From contig NC_057829.1 of NCBI RefSeq assembly GCF_910594005.1, positions 54,667,001 through 54,731,000 of the forward strand: DNA of 64,000 nt. The letters are read 5' to 3'. How positions within the stretch are numbered: position 1 is the first letter of the stretch; each line of letters begins with the position of its first letter. Source of the stretch: Cervus elaphus (taxonomy: Eukaryota > Chordata > Mammalia > Artiodactyla > Cervidae). Under the pieces are notes generated by a model. It saw only the letters and a program-made list of their open reading frames with translations. It was not told where the DNA came from and did no database searches. Below, piece after piece: positions 43,358-55,009 of this stretch. Both the position numbers and the translations under genes were made by a program.

Positions 43358-44682
43358 CTGTGAAAAGAAGAGAAGCAAAAAGTAAAGGAGGAAAGGAAAG
43401 ATGTTCCCATTTGAATGCAGAGTTCCAAAGAATAGCCAGGAGAGATAAGAAAGCCTTCCTCAGTGATCAATGCAAAGAAATACAGGAAAACAACAGAATG
43501 GGAAAGACTAGAGATCTCTTCAAGAAAATTAGAGATATCAAGGGAAAATTTCAGGCAAAAGTGGGTTCGATAAAGGACAGAAATGGTATGGACCTAACAG
43601 AATCAGAAGATATTAAGAAGAGGTGGCAAGAATACACAGAACTGTACAAAAAAGATCTTCACGACCCAGATAATCACAATGGTGTGATCACTCACCTAGA
43701 GCCAGACATCCTGGAATGTGAAGTCAAGTGGGCCTTAGAAAGCATCACTACGAACAAAGCTAGTGGATGTGATGGAATTCCAGTTGAACTATTTCAAATC
43801 CTGAAAGATGATGCTGTGAAAGTGCTGCACTCAGTATGCCAGCGAATTTGGAAAACTCAGCAGTGGCCACAGGACTGGAAAAGGTCAGTTTTCATTCCAA
43901 TCCCTAAGAAAGGCAATCCAAAAGAGTGCTCACACTACCACACAATTGCACTCATCTCACATGCTAGTAAAGTAATGTTCAAAAGCCTCCAAGCCAGGTT
44001 TCAGCAATATGTGAACCGAGAACTTCCAGATGTTCAAGCTGGTTTTAGAAAAAGCAGAGGAACCAGCGATCAAATTGCCAATATCTGCTGGATCATCGAA
44101 AAAGTAAGAGAGTTCCAGGAAAACATCTATTTCGGCTTTATTGACTACGCCAAAGCCTTCAACTGTGTGGATCACAATAAACTGTGGCAAATTCTGAAAG
44201 AGATGGGAATACCAGACCACCTGACCTGCCTCTTGAGAAACTTGTATGCAGGTCAAGAAACCACAGTTAGAACTGGACATGGAACGACAGACTGGTTCCA
44301 AATAGGAAAAGGAGTATGCCAAGGTTGTATATTGTCACCCTGCTTATTTAACTTATATGCAGAGTACATCATGAGAAACACTGGGCTGGAAGAAGCACAA
44401 GCTGGAATCAAGATTGCTGGGATAAATATCAATAACCTCAGATATGCAGATGATACCACCCTTATGGCAGAGAGTGAAGAGGAACTAAAAAGCCTCTTGA
44501 TGAAAGTGAAAGAGGAGAGTGAAAAAGTTGGCTTAAAGCTTAACATTCAGAAAACTAAGATCATGGCATCTGGTCCCATCACCTCATGGGAAATAGATGG
44601 GGAGACAGTGGAAACAGTGACTGACTTTATTTTTTTGGGCTCCAAAATCACTGCAGGTGGTGACTGCAGCCATGAAATTTAA
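43333..44682 (+). pseudogene. BovB reverse transcriptase domain (open but incomplete)
   Basis: A 449-codon open frame covering the RTE-type reverse transcriptase: linker region, NKASGCDGIPVELF (about 43756), PIPKKGNP, AGFRKSRGTSDQIAN (about 44038), FIDYAKAFNCVDH (first catalytic Asp, about 44140), GCILSPCLFNLY (about 44323) and YADD at 44443-44454. Core motifs look intact. It ends early at TAA 44680-44682, where the BovB frame normally continues through about 170 more residues; those are still visible but broken at 44683-45170. The endonuclease lies in another frame, so no complete enzyme can be made. The ATG at 43333 is simply the first in frame and not a natural start. Confidence 0.9.
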
Positions 44683-45220
44683 AGACGCTTACTCCTTGGA
44701 AGGAAAGTTATGACCAACCTGGATAGTATATTAAAAAGCAGAGATATTACTTTGCCAACAATGGTCCGTCTGGTCAAGGCTATGGTTTTCCCAGTGGTCA
44801 TGTATGGATGTGAGAGCTGGACTGTGAAGAGCTGAGTGCCGAAGAATTGATGCTTTTGAACTGTGGTGTTGGAGAACTCCGACTCTTGAGAGTCCCTTGG
44901 ACTGCAAGGAGATCCAACCAGTCCATCTTAAAGGAGATCAGTCCTGGTTGGTCATTGGAAGGACTGATGCTGAAGCTGAAACTCCAGTACTTTGGCCACC
45001 TCATGTGAAGTTGACTCATTGGAAAAGACCCTGATGCTAAGAGGGAGTGGGGGCAGGAGGAGAAGGGACAACAGAGGATGAGATGGCTGGATGGCATCAC
45101 CGACTCAATGGGCATGGGTCTGAGTAAACTCTGGGAGCTGGTGATGGACAGGGAGGCCTGGCGATTCATGGGGTCTCAAAGGGTTGGACACGACTGAGCG
45201 GCTGAACTGAACTGAACTGA
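44683..45220 (+). pseudogene. BovB C-terminal region and 3' end
   Basis: Continues with RRLLLGRKVMTNLDSILKS and MYGCESW-type sequence, then a frame break near 44830 and more near 44870 and 45010, ending in the conserved 3' terminus (gactgagcggctgaactga). This 3' end is what Bov-tA/BOV-A SINEs borrow. Confidence 0.88.
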
Positions 45221-46139
45221 AGTTATTGAGAATGTAGGATTTCATTTAAAAAAAGAAAACTGTCTTTGACCTACATCATTTCTAAGGACAAAAATGTTGA
45301 ATAGGAATAAAAATAACTCAGTAAAGAACTCCTCTTCTAACTATCTTTAAGGATGGTAGTGAATTTAGAAGATAAGGTCTTCCTAATATAAATCATAATC
45401 AAGACAAAAATAATATGTCATTTAAATATTAGCTATTGAAAAAAGGTTTATTTGCTGAAACGAAATATTTTAAATCTAATGAGAAATGCTAAAAGCCAAA
45501 TATCAAAATTTCTATATACCTCTCTTTCAAAATAATTGAACAACTGGTTAAAAAATCACCTCAAGATGAGCTGTTTCATGAGAAATATAAGTTTTCTAGG
45601 TCATATCAGAGCTAAGAAGTGTAAGTGATTGACTAGAATAGAATTTATTTCAAATCATAATAGAGGAAATTGATATAGAAATCAATAATTGTTCAATTTT
45701 GCAAAAATAATTTTGGCATGAGTCTTCACAATGACAAGTCAATGTTTTGTAGACCCAAGTATTTCTTCTTGGACCAGATGAAATACAAATTATTTTAACC
45801 TCATAAAAGTTTAGTCAGTGAGTTTCTTGTTTTCTGTTTTGTAAGAACTCTAGATGCGCAAGTCTAGCATCAATGTTTGTGTGAAGTGTGGTGGAAGTAC
45901 GACAAAAAGAAAAAGAGAAGGCCAAGTGGCGGAATGTTAATATTAACTGAATAACAAAGAAGGAAAGTCCTTGAACTGAGACCTCAGATCAGCCAATGTG
46001 AAATTCTGAGCCTGGGCATGAGGAAATTTCAATAAGATGAATGATAGCAGTGACAGTTACACAATCAGATATTGTGTCTATATACAATCCCTTTCGGAAA
46101 ATGGAAGCAAATATCTGGATCATTTGAACTCAGAGAAAC
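45221..46139. other. Unassigned AT-rich sequence
   Basis: No gene or repeat recognised. Confidence 0.45.
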
Positions 46140-46330
46140 CTTGATTTTCCCCAGAAGGCCATTTCAAGATTCTTGATGCCTGGTACATGACCATGGGTAT
46201 GCTCCTTTACCTCTCCAAGCGTCGATCTTTTCTGTGAAGTGGAGACAGGAATCCCCACTGTGTTCACATGCTGGGTACATTAAAGGAGGTTACGTACATG
46301 GAATGCTAGACATGTGAAAGGCTTAATCCT
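46140..46330 (+). mobile_element. MIR-like relic
   Basis: tacatgaccatgggtatgct, ccttta.ctctccaagcgtc, tgtgaagtggagacagg, then a MIR-like 3' part; strongly diverged. Confidence 0.5.
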
Positions 46331-46834
46331 CAGAGCTGTCCTTGTTAGGAACTCTTTTCTGTGTCAACACTTTTTTTGCTCACAAAAGTGGTAACTTTAT
46401 AAAGGGCATGCTCAGTGTCTGATTCTTAGAAACGCAGGTTTGGAAGAATGTTAAAGGTCATCTCTGTCCCAATCTCTCCCTCTTCATCCAGTGCCAGGTC
46501 AGAAACTGTGAGAGTTCAAAAGAGTTCATAGCAGGCTAATAAATTGACTCCTTCCTAACTGATATTCCCTAAACAGTTGTTCAACATTTATTTAGGAATT
46601 AAAAATGAGAATAAAAGCATAAAGTGTAATTTCCACTTCTCATACTTGCTTTGGGTGAAGCTTTTAGCATAGTTTTGCAGCTTTACCACTTGAACGATCA
46701 AAACTAATGTCCCCTGAGTTGAAGTGTAAGACTTCATTATTGCTTCCAGATTCTCCTTTGCAGTACTGAATCAACAAGCTGACATGAACACGTTAGCAGC
46801 TGTATGACACAGGAAGCTCAACCTGGTGCCCTGT
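46331..46834. other. Unassigned intergenic sequence
   Basis: Nothing recognised. Confidence 0.45.
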
Positions 46835-46990
46835 GACAACCTGGGAGGGTGGGATGGGATGGGGGGTGGGAGGGAGGTTCAGGAGGTAAGGGACATATGT
46901 ATACCTGTGGCTGATTCATGTTGCTGTGTGGCAGAATCCAACACAGCGTTGTAAAGCAATTATCCTCCAATTAAAAATAAATTAAAAACT
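46835..46990 (+). mobile_element. L1 3' end with G-rich tract
   Basis: G-runs (gggagggtgggatgggatgg..) followed by tgtggctgattcatgttgct, gtaaagcaattatcctccaa and an A-rich tail. It is the same 3' end as at 52932-53105. Confidence 0.85.
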
Positions 46991-48810
46991 AATCTAGAGT
47001 GTAAATAAACCTAATTAACAGTTAGAATAACACATAATAATTATGCTTTGTTTATAAGGGCTATAATGTCCAATTCATTTTTCAATGAAATTGGTCATTA
47101 ATGAATATATAAATTATGTTTTCCCTGCTATCTCCAAAAAGATGCCTTTCAGATTCTCTGGCTTTTATGTTGCCTACTTTTGGTGCTTTTTAAAGACTGT
47201 TACTGACTGGTATTTCATACTTTGTTCTGTAATTAAACTATATCATGAAAAAAAAAACGAGCAATAATTAATCAATAGTTAGCATTATATAATGACTTGA
47301 TAAATCTTAAAGTTTGTATGCAAATATATTTAGAATTTGCTTGGCATCCAAAAACTAGACAAAATTTGGTGTTTTCTTTTTAAAGCAAATCTTAATGTCA
47401 TATACCCCTTTAGAAAGGTTGATTTTTTTTTTTTTATATCAAAGGGTGGTTATATCCTGGTCATATTCAATGTCTTTCTCTATGGCCACAAAAACAGATT
47501 AAGCCACAGATGAAATGGTCCTTAAGGTTCTCTGAGATCAACTTTGTGATACACAGATATTCCTTCAGCCTGATTTTGCTGATTAGTCGTCATGGTTAAT
47601 TAATGACCATGGTCGAGGCTGTGAGGTCAGGACAGCTGAGGTCAGGCATTGGCTGTAGAAACACAGGCTAAAGGACAGGAAGAATTGTGTAATTAACTGA
47701 ATATTCAGGGTACAGTCAACAAAACTCAATTGTTCTCAACAACCAAGCCATTTTCTCTGCCGCCACTGAAAGCTGTGTGGGTAGGATCTACAGATAATTG
47801 CCTCCCTTCTCCATTTCATTTTGCTTGTCTAAACATTGCATAAATAACTACTTCATAAATTCAATGTTGATGTTGGCACATGAACAGACAGACAAGAGTG
47901 ACTGCTTGTTTCAAAATTTATAATTCCAACATAAATAGTAATCAAACACCAAAGGAGACTGCTTAAAAATATTCCTGTTTAACATTCACGATCCTATTTA
48001 ACTTGCCTAATTTCAACCCACACACTTGTGGAACTTAATACAAAAATACTCTTGGCCTATTTTTAAAATAATGTGACATTTGACAAACTGTTCAAGTATT
48101 GAATTTAAAAATATACTCTGTGTAAATTATAGTTCTAATATAAATTCCAGATGCATTAGTGGCAGGATTAACACTGGGCTTTATCTCTTCCCCAGTGCAC
48201 CATGTCTACACACACACACACACACACACGTACACACAACATAAATGCTAGAAAATGTAGTCTGAGAACATTCTGTGAAAAAATATTAACCAGTCAGGGT
48301 AAGTTAACTTGAGTAGTTAATGAAAAAGCAGTTATTTCAAAATTTAAGCTTTCTTTTAAAATTACAATTTACATATCTCTTAAAGACACAGAAGAAGACA
48401 TATACCACCTGCCTCACTATGGAACATGCTAAAATAGACATAATTCATTAGACACATTATGGCAGTCAAATGGCAAGAAGTTTTTAGATGCTAAACCTGG
48501 TTAGACTAGAACAGAGGGGAGGCGGAGGGAAGAAAAGAGAGAAGAAAAAGTCTAATATTAAAAAGATCCAATTCTTTCTAGTTGCTTTACAACCAAAGGG
48601 GAAAATTAAAACTCTTCTTAAGCTGTAAGAGCAAAAATTAAAAGAAATATTCATTTATTAAAAGAAAATGGAGAAAACTGGGACTGAGGCTGCTGGCATT
48701 TATTATTTATTATTTGTTACTACATCAACTCTGCGATACATATTTGACTAAATGCACTTTGTTGTTGTGTCCGAAAATGTGATGATTCAAGGAATGTACA
48801 TGAGAATTCA
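46991..48810. other. Unassigned AT-rich sequence
   Basis: Contains a (CA)n run at about 48211-48230, a T-run near 47420-47435, and an imperfect palindrome at 47591-47611. No gene. Confidence 0.45.
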
Positions 48811-50298
48811 ATTCAGTTGCTCAGTTAAGTCCAACTCTTTGCGACCCCATGCTAGGCCTCCCTGTCCATCACCCACTCCCAGAGCTTGCTCAAACTCATG
48901 TCTATTGAGTTGGTGATGCCATCCAACCATCTCATCCTCTGTCGTCCCCTTCTCATCCTGCCTTCACTCTTTTCCAGCATCACAGTCTTTTCCAGTGAGT
49001 CGGTTCTTTGCATCAGGTGGCCAAAGTATTGGAGCTTCAGCTTCAGCAGCAGTCCTTCCAATGAATATTCAGGACTGATTTCCTTTAGGATTAACTGGTT
49101 TGATCTCCTTGCAGTCCAGGGGACTCTCAAGAGTCTTCTTTAGCACCACAGTTCAAAAGTATCAATTCTTTGGCACTCAGCTTTCTTTATGGTCCAACTC
49201 TCACATCCATACATAATTACTGGAAAAACCATAGCTTTGACTAGACAGACCTTTGTTGGCAAAGTAATGTCTCTGCTTTTAAATATACTGTTTAGGTTGG
49301 TCACAGCTTTTCTTCCAAGGAACAAGCATCTTTTAATTTCATGGCTACAGTCGCCATCTTCAGTGATTTCGGAGCCCAAGAAAATAAAGTCTGTCACTGT
49401 TTTCATTGTTTCCCCATCTATTTGCCAGGAAGTGATGGGACCGGATGCCATAATCTTCATTTTTTGAATGTTGAGTTTTAAGCCAGCTTTTTCACTCTCC
49501 TCTTTCACTTTCATCAAGAGGCTCTTCAGTTCCTCTTCACTTTCTGCCATAAGGGTGGTGTCATCTGCATATCTGAGGTTATTGATATTTCTCCAGGCAA
49601 TCTTGATTTCAGCTTGTGCATCATCCAGTCTGGCATTTTGCATGATGTACTCTGTATATAAGTTAAATAAACAGGGTGAAATATATAGCCTTGATGTACT
49701 CCTTTCCCAATTTGGAGCCAGCCATTGTTCCATGTCCAGTTCTAACTGTTGCTTCTTGACCTGCATACAGATTTCTCAGGAGGCAGGTAAGGTGGTCTAG
49801 TATTCCCATCTCTTTAAGAATTTTTCACAGCTTGTTGTGATCCACACAGTCAGAGGCTTTAGTGTAGTCAGTGAAGCAGAAGTAGATGTTTTTCTGCAAC
49901 TCTCTTGCTTTTTCTAGGATCCAACGGATGTTGGCAATTTGATCTCTGGTCCCTCTGCCTTTTCTAAATTCAGCCTGAAGACTTGGAATTTCTCAGTTCA
50001 CGTACTGTTGAAGCCTAGCTTGGAGAATTTTGAGCACTACTTTGCTAGTGTGTGAGATGAGTGCAATTGTGCAGTAGTTTGAACATTCTTTGGCATTGCC
50101 TTTTGTTGAGATTGGAATGAAAACTGACCCTTTCCAGTCCTGTGGCCACTGCTGAGTTTTCCAAATTTGCTGGCATACTGAGTGCAGCACTTTCACAGAA
50201 TCATCTTTTAGGATTTGAAATAGTTCAACTGAAATTCCATCATATCCACTAGCTTTGTTCGTAGTGATGCTTCCTAAGGCCCACTTAACTTCGCACTC
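48811..50298 (-). mobile_element. 5'-truncated BovB LINE, minus strand
   Basis: About 1.5 kb reading from the BovB 3' end (48811, ttcaattcagttgctcag) back to mid reverse transcriptase at about 50298. The minus strand encodes YADD near 49570, MYGCESWT near 49200 and RWLDGITN near 48925, spread over several broken frames; the longest piece is 49140-49766. Non-functional. Confidence 0.92.
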
Positions 50299-50454
50299 CC
50301 AAATATAATGAGTAGACTATTTTATGAAGTTGAAATGACACCATAGGTTAAAATAAAGAATATCCAATTAACGTATGTAATTTCACTTTTGTGCTATATA
50401 TAAAGGATTTTTTTGAACTTTCAAATGTAACTTATTTGTGAAAAATAGCTGTAC

Positions 50455-50935
50455 TGACATATAATTCACATATCATATAATTAATTCATTTAAAGTATAT
50501 AACTCAGTGATTTCTGAGTTGTACAAGCATCACTTCAATCAATTTTAGAACATTTTCATCACCAAAAAAGAAACCTCATAACAATGACCAGTAACTCATT
50601 TCTCCCAAATCCTTAGACTTAGGAAACCACTAGTTAACTTTCTGTCTCTATGTTGTGTGGTGGTTTAATCTCTCAGTCGTGTCCAACTCTTTGTGACCCC
50701 ATGGACTGTAGCCCATCAAGCTCCTCTGTCCATGGGATTTCCCAGGCGAGACTACTGGAATGGGTTACCATGCCCTCCTCCAGGGGATCTTCCTGACCCA
50801 GGGATCAAAACTGGGTCTCCTGCATTGAAGCCAGATTGCCTTTTGAAACTAGCCCCTTTCACTTGGCATAGTAGTTTCAAGGTTAATCCATATTGTAATA
50901 GATACCAGTACTTCATTCCTTTTTATGGTCAAAAA
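50455..50935 (-). mobile_element. Old L1 fragment, minus strand, hosting a SINE
   Basis: Reverse L1 phrases: ctgacatataattcacatat, cattttcatcaccaaaaaag, cttcattcctttttatgg. Split by the SINE at 50657-50838. Confidence 0.65.
50657..50838 (-). mobile_element. Bov-tA SINE, head-truncated
   Basis: tctcagtcgtgtccaactct..gtagcccatcaagctcctct..gggtctcctgcattgaagcc; the tRNA-like end is missing. Confidence 0.88.
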
Positions 50936-50937
50936 AG

Positions 50938-51197
50938 ATGCTGAAGCTGAAACTCCAGTACTTTGGCCACCTCATGCGAAGAGTTGACTCATTGGAAAAG
51001 ACCCTGATGCTGGGAGGGATTGAGGGCAGAAGGAGAAGGGGACGACAGAGGATGAGATGGCTGGATGGCATCACCGACTTGATGCGCATGAGTTTGAGTA
51101 AACTCCGGGAGTTGGTGATGGACAGGGAGACCTGGCGTGCTGCGATTCATGGGGTTGCAAAGAGTTGGACACGACTGAGCGACTGAACTGAACTGAA
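50938..51197 (+). mobile_element. 5'-truncated BovB LINE, 3' end
   Basis: Last 260 bases of BovB (gatgctgaagctgaaactcc .. gactgagcgactgaactg). The coding strand still reads LKLQYFGHLMRRVDSLEKT to TRLSD without a break, i.e. it is close to an active-type sequence and probably young. Confidence 0.92.
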
Positions 51198-51390
51198 TAT
51201 TTATAGCTATACATTTCTCCCTAAGCATTGCTTTAACTGCATGCAACAAAGTTTTGGCATGTTGTGTTGTCATTTTCATTGATTTCAGTGTATTTTCTGT
51301 TTTCTTTGTGATTCTTATTTGACCTATTGATTACTTAGAAGTGTATTGTTTAATTTTCAAATATTTGTGAATGTCCCAAATTAATTAGCA
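51198..51390 (-). mobile_element. L1 ORF2 fragment, minus strand
   Basis: tttctccctaagcattgctt, gttttggcatgttgtgttg and cattttcattgatttcagtg are reverse L1 ORF2 phrases. Confidence 0.55.
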
Positions 51391-51728
51391 TTCTCAAATT
51401 TGATAATACATCCTTGCTTAAATTTTTATTCCTGAATTTTCAAGAAACTTTATAAGAGACCCTGAGATGAGGCAATTCTACGGTAGTCCAGTACTTAAGA
51501 CTCCGTGCTTCCATGAATTGTGAGTTCAAGCCCTGGTCAGAGAACTAAGATCACACATGTGTGAACTAAATTAAATACTGAAAGCTTACAAAATGGGTTA
51601 GCCATCAAATTGCTTCCGCAAAATATCTCTCATTTTCATGGAGGTGGTGGTAATGAATGAAAGCAAGATGAACTCACTGGTATTCCTCAGAAGCTGAGGC
51701 CATAACTTAATCATATTTGTATTTCATG
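51391..51728. other. Unassigned sequence with CHR fragment
   Basis: 51466-51560 is a degraded plus-strand CHR SINE head (ctacggtagtccagtactta..); otherwise nothing. Confidence 0.5.
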
Positions 51729-51737
51729 CCCATCTGA

Positions 51738-51958
51738 TTTCCCAGGCAACTCAGTGGGTAAAGAATCTGCCTGCAGTGCAGGAGACACAGGAAATGTGGG
51801 TTTGATCCCTGGGTTGGGAAGATCCTCTGGAGGAGGGCATGACAACCCACTCTAGTATTCTTTCCTGGGCAATCCTGAGGACAGAGGAGCCTGGTGGGCT
51901 ACATCTGCAGGGTCGCAAAGAGTCAGACATGACCGAAACAACTGAGCATACCCCTACA
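51738..51958 (+). mobile_element. Bov-tA SINE with target duplication
   Basis: tttcccaggcaactcagtgg..gggttgggaagatcctctgg..gggtcgcaaagagtcagac. Flanking CCCATCTGA at 51729-51737 and 51959-51967. Confidence 0.92.
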
Positions 51959-51967
51959 CCCATCTGA

Positions 51968-52689
51968 CTGAAGGAAGTCTTTTTCTTTCCTATCACATCA
52001 CCCTGTTTCTTTTGCAGCGTTATGACTATATGATTATTTTCTCATTTATTTATTGGTCTCCGCTTAAAGTCAATTTTTCCTTACCAGAATGGAAGCCAAA
52101 TGAAAGAAGGGATCTTGTTTTCTTATTCACAAAAGAATGTATTCTAAATGTTACCCAGTGCCTTCCAGATCATAGGCATTCAGTCAAAATTAAATAGATG
52201 AAGAGAGAATGAGTGAATACCTGGAAGACCCTGTAGGAAATGTGCATTCATTAAATCTTCTTCAACAAATTTGGAAGGATCGTCTTCTGATCACTGGGGG
52301 GAAAAGTGCCTTCTCTCTAAACAGTTCTTACCAGTAATGGAGTTTATGGTAATCTCTGATGGAGAAACCTTCCCACTCATTAAACAGAATCACAACAGAA
52401 TTGTAGCTACTAGTCGTAGCCTTTGTCCTGTGGGAAAATGCTCAAGAGTTTATATAACCATCTTAGTTACAGAGAAATGTGGTCCGCTAAGCAGCTCCTG
52501 CTCGAGGTTTGGCACAACAGAGGAAATAAACATGATAATGGATTAGTATGGATTCAAAAGCACAATAACCGGTTTACTCACTTTAATAGGACATTCTGCT
52601 CTACTGTCACTTTGAAGCCAGATTAATTCTAGTTTCACTTTACTTGAAACTCTCTGACAGCTCCACACTGACTACAGAAAAGACCAACA
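51968..52689. other. Unassigned intergenic sequence
   Basis: No gene recognised; overlapping open frames at 52271-52626 lack any known domain. Confidence 0.45.
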
Positions 52690-53610
52690 TCCTTAGTGCA
52701 GAATTTGAGTCCTTTCAGAATCTGGCTGTTTCCCTCTCTCCTATATCTGGTTTCTCTCTCACTAACCACAGCCCGGCTGAAGCAGACAGCATCCAGTTTC
52801 CTGAATAAGCAAGGCTGCTTCTTTCCTCAATGCTTCTCTCACCCTGCTCTCTGCTTGGGCAGCCCTCCCCTCCTGGTCCGCGTGGAACCCTTGGCTTGTT
52901 GGTTAAGACTCTATGAAAACTTTTCTTGCACTGGGATGACCCAGAGGGATGGGATGGGGAGGGAGGTGGGAGGGGGGTTCAGGATGGGGAACACATGTAC
53001 ACCCGTGGCTGATTCATGGCAATGTATGGCAAAACCACTACAATATTGTAAAGTAATTAGTCTCCAATTAAAATGAATAAATTTATTAAAAAAAAAAAAA
53101 CAAACACTTTTTCTTGCACCCTCCTCCAGGAGAGAGGACCAATGTCTCCTTCAAGTGCAGCTTTCTACCCTCACTTGGAGGACTTCAAACAGGACCCAGT
53201 TCATGGCTACTGGTAGAACTACATTTCCCACCACTCTGCCCATTGTTGACTCCAGGCACACCAGCCTCCTTACAGTTCTTTACCACTTCCACTGACATTT
53301 TCCAGGAGTAAAAGAATTTCTCCCAGGTATTTCCATGGTGTGTCCTCAACTTTCTTCAACTCTGCTCCAGCATCACCTCCTAAGAGAGGTTGTCTTTGAG
53401 CACTCTAACCAAAGAAATTTCTCCTTTTCATTTTCTAAATAGAATTACCTCGCTCTCTGGCCCCTCTATCTTACTTTTTCCTCTTTGTAGTACTGATATA
53501 ATATTATGTGATTAGTAATGTTATCTGTCTTCCCTTCCAGAATGTAAGCTCTCTGAGGATGGGTCTGTGTTTTGTTTACTGCTGTGCATATTTGTGAAAG
53601 AATGAATGAC
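52690..53610 (+). mobile_element. L2 LINE relic interrupted by an L1 3' end
   Basis: L2-like text (gtcctttcagaatctggctg .. tccagaatgtaagctctctg .. gaatgaatgac). The interruption at 52932-53105 is a later L1 insertion with its own target duplication. Confidence 0.65.
52932..53105 (+). mobile_element. 5'-truncated L1 3' end with target duplication
   Basis: G-rich block (gggatgggatggggaggg..), gtggctgattcatggcaat, gtaaagtaattagtctccaa, poly(A). Flanked by ACTTTTCTTGCAC at 52919-52931 and ACTTTTTCTTGCAC at 53106-53119. Confidence 0.9.
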
Positions 53611-53938
53611 ATCGGAAATTATATGGTTGGTTGAAGATGCCTATCTTTCCCGCACTTGACAAGCAGTGGTTGTAACCTATTCCTTCTAGTTTACTCAGTG
53701 CCCCTTCCTGGCACAAAGTAACTTCTTAATGTTCCTTGTACAACTGAATGATGTCAAGGATAAATTACCTGTAACAATGGTTCTCAACAAAGGGACTCTG
53801 AATCCATGTAAAGATGGATGAAGAATGCATAAACTGAAGAATACAAGTAAATATTTCCACAATTCCTTTATCTGAAACTCTTGGCACCAGATGTGTTTCA
53901 AAATTCAGAATGCTTACCTACTTAATTAGGGACTTAAT
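53611..53938. other. Unassigned intergenic sequence
   Basis: Nothing recognised. Confidence 0.45.
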
Positions 53939-54036
53939 TCTCTGTCCATGAGAATCCCATGGACAGAGGGGCCTGGTGGGTTATGGTCCATAGTGTCACA
54001 AAGAGTCGGACACAACTGAAGTGACTTAGCACGCAT
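53939..54036 (+). mobile_element. BOV-A-type SINE monomer fragment
   Basis: ggacagaggggcctggtgg..gagtcggacacaactgaagt; BovB-derived tail without the tRNA-like head. Confidence 0.8.
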
Positions 54037-54816
54037 ATGCACACATATGAGTTAGAAAACGGGTTTAAAGAGAGGGTTAACTACTTGCCCACACAGCTCA
54101 TCAGTGGATACGCTGGATCCAAACAGAAGCTGTCTTACAACCAGATGCCCTGCCGTGGACCTTCTGGTCACCCTGACTTCATGGAGTTCAAGATAAGCAT
54201 TCTTAGTCTTGCCAAATTTCTTCATGATGTTGAGCCAAAGTAAAGTGTCTGCTATTCAAGTGAATGTAAAAAATTCCTCTGGGTACTACTCCCTCATTGT
54301 TTAAAGAAAAAAAAAAAAAAAGCCTGGCTATAAGTAGCCAACATATAACTGATATTTGTATAATGGAGTAATTTATTTCCTCAGCTAAACCAATGTTATA
54401 TACATTTGTAATGAAAGATCAAGTGATTCCAGATAATTTAAAAATTATGTAGTTGCACTAACATGCCTTGATTTCTTTTGAAGAACCATGATCCAAGGGG
54501 TGTTATTCCCTGACAGATGAGAGTAGGAATGGCAGAAGAGAACAATCTGACAAAGGTATTCTCATAGACGATATGTGGGTTTTCACACTTACCTTTTTCA
54601 AAAACATCTTAGTTGCTGGAATTTTTTTTAAGCCAAGTGGAAGTTGATCAAATGTTTTTGTGATGACCAGAATTTGAAACTCTTTCAGAACTATCAAATA
54701 TAGTAGTGATCTTTTGGGAATAAGGAGTTAGTTGTGTAAGAACAATAAAGCTACATTAAAAAAATAAATCCTTGCATAGGGCTACACCACAGCTTTAACT
54801 GAAGACATAGTGTTTT
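54037..54816. other. Unassigned intergenic sequence
   Basis: Poly(A) run at about 54306-54321; no gene recognised. Confidence 0.45.
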
Positions 54817-54829
54817 GGACCTTACCAAG

Positions 54830-54865
54830 CTTCACTTGATCTTAGCCCAAAGGCTGAGAAGCGAT
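54830..54865 (-). pseudogene. Truncated U2 snRNA copy with target duplication
   Basis: On the minus strand it begins ATCGCTTCTCAGCCTTTGGG and continues CTAAGATCAAGTGAAG, the first ~35 nt of U2 snRNA with a few changes. It stops there, so it cannot be a functional snRNA. Flanking similar repeats GGACCTTACCAAGC (54817-54830) and GGACCTTTACGAAGC (54866-54880) indicate LINE-mediated integration. No poly(A) tail is visible. Confidence 0.8.
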
Positions 54866-55009
54866 GGACCTTTACGAAGCTCATATGAACGTTTCAAATC
54901 ATGAAATGTAGAGTAGCTAAAGTATAACACATATTCATTTTATGATACAAAAGCAGATAATATGGACATAAAGGTTAAGATATGAAAATGACATAGACAC
55001 TAAAACAAA

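Larger units (their letters stand above)
34472..45220 (+). mobile_element. Near full-length BovB (RTE) LINE split by a provirus
   Basis: The LINE occupies 34472-35383 and 42507-45220, about 3.6 kb without the provirus. Its GC-rich 5' UTR (34472-34860) is built of repeated 'aggtcaggggcggc'-like units. The single-polyprotein layout of RTE elements follows: apurinic-type endonuclease, reverse transcriptase with YADD, C-terminal region, and the 3' end gactgagcggctgaactga that is shared with Bov-tA SINEs. BovB supplies the machinery that is believed to mobilise those SINEs. This copy is defective: frame breaks near 42655 and 43330, a stop at 44680 and further breaks near 44830. The GGAAT at the split is the provirus target duplication, so the LINE was there first. 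No convincing target duplication of the LINE itself was seen. Confidence 0.92.

Noticed and set aside
47591..47611. Imperfect palindrome catggttaattaatgaccatg
   Set aside because: Symmetry is broken at several positions and there is no context suggesting an operator or hairpin RNA.
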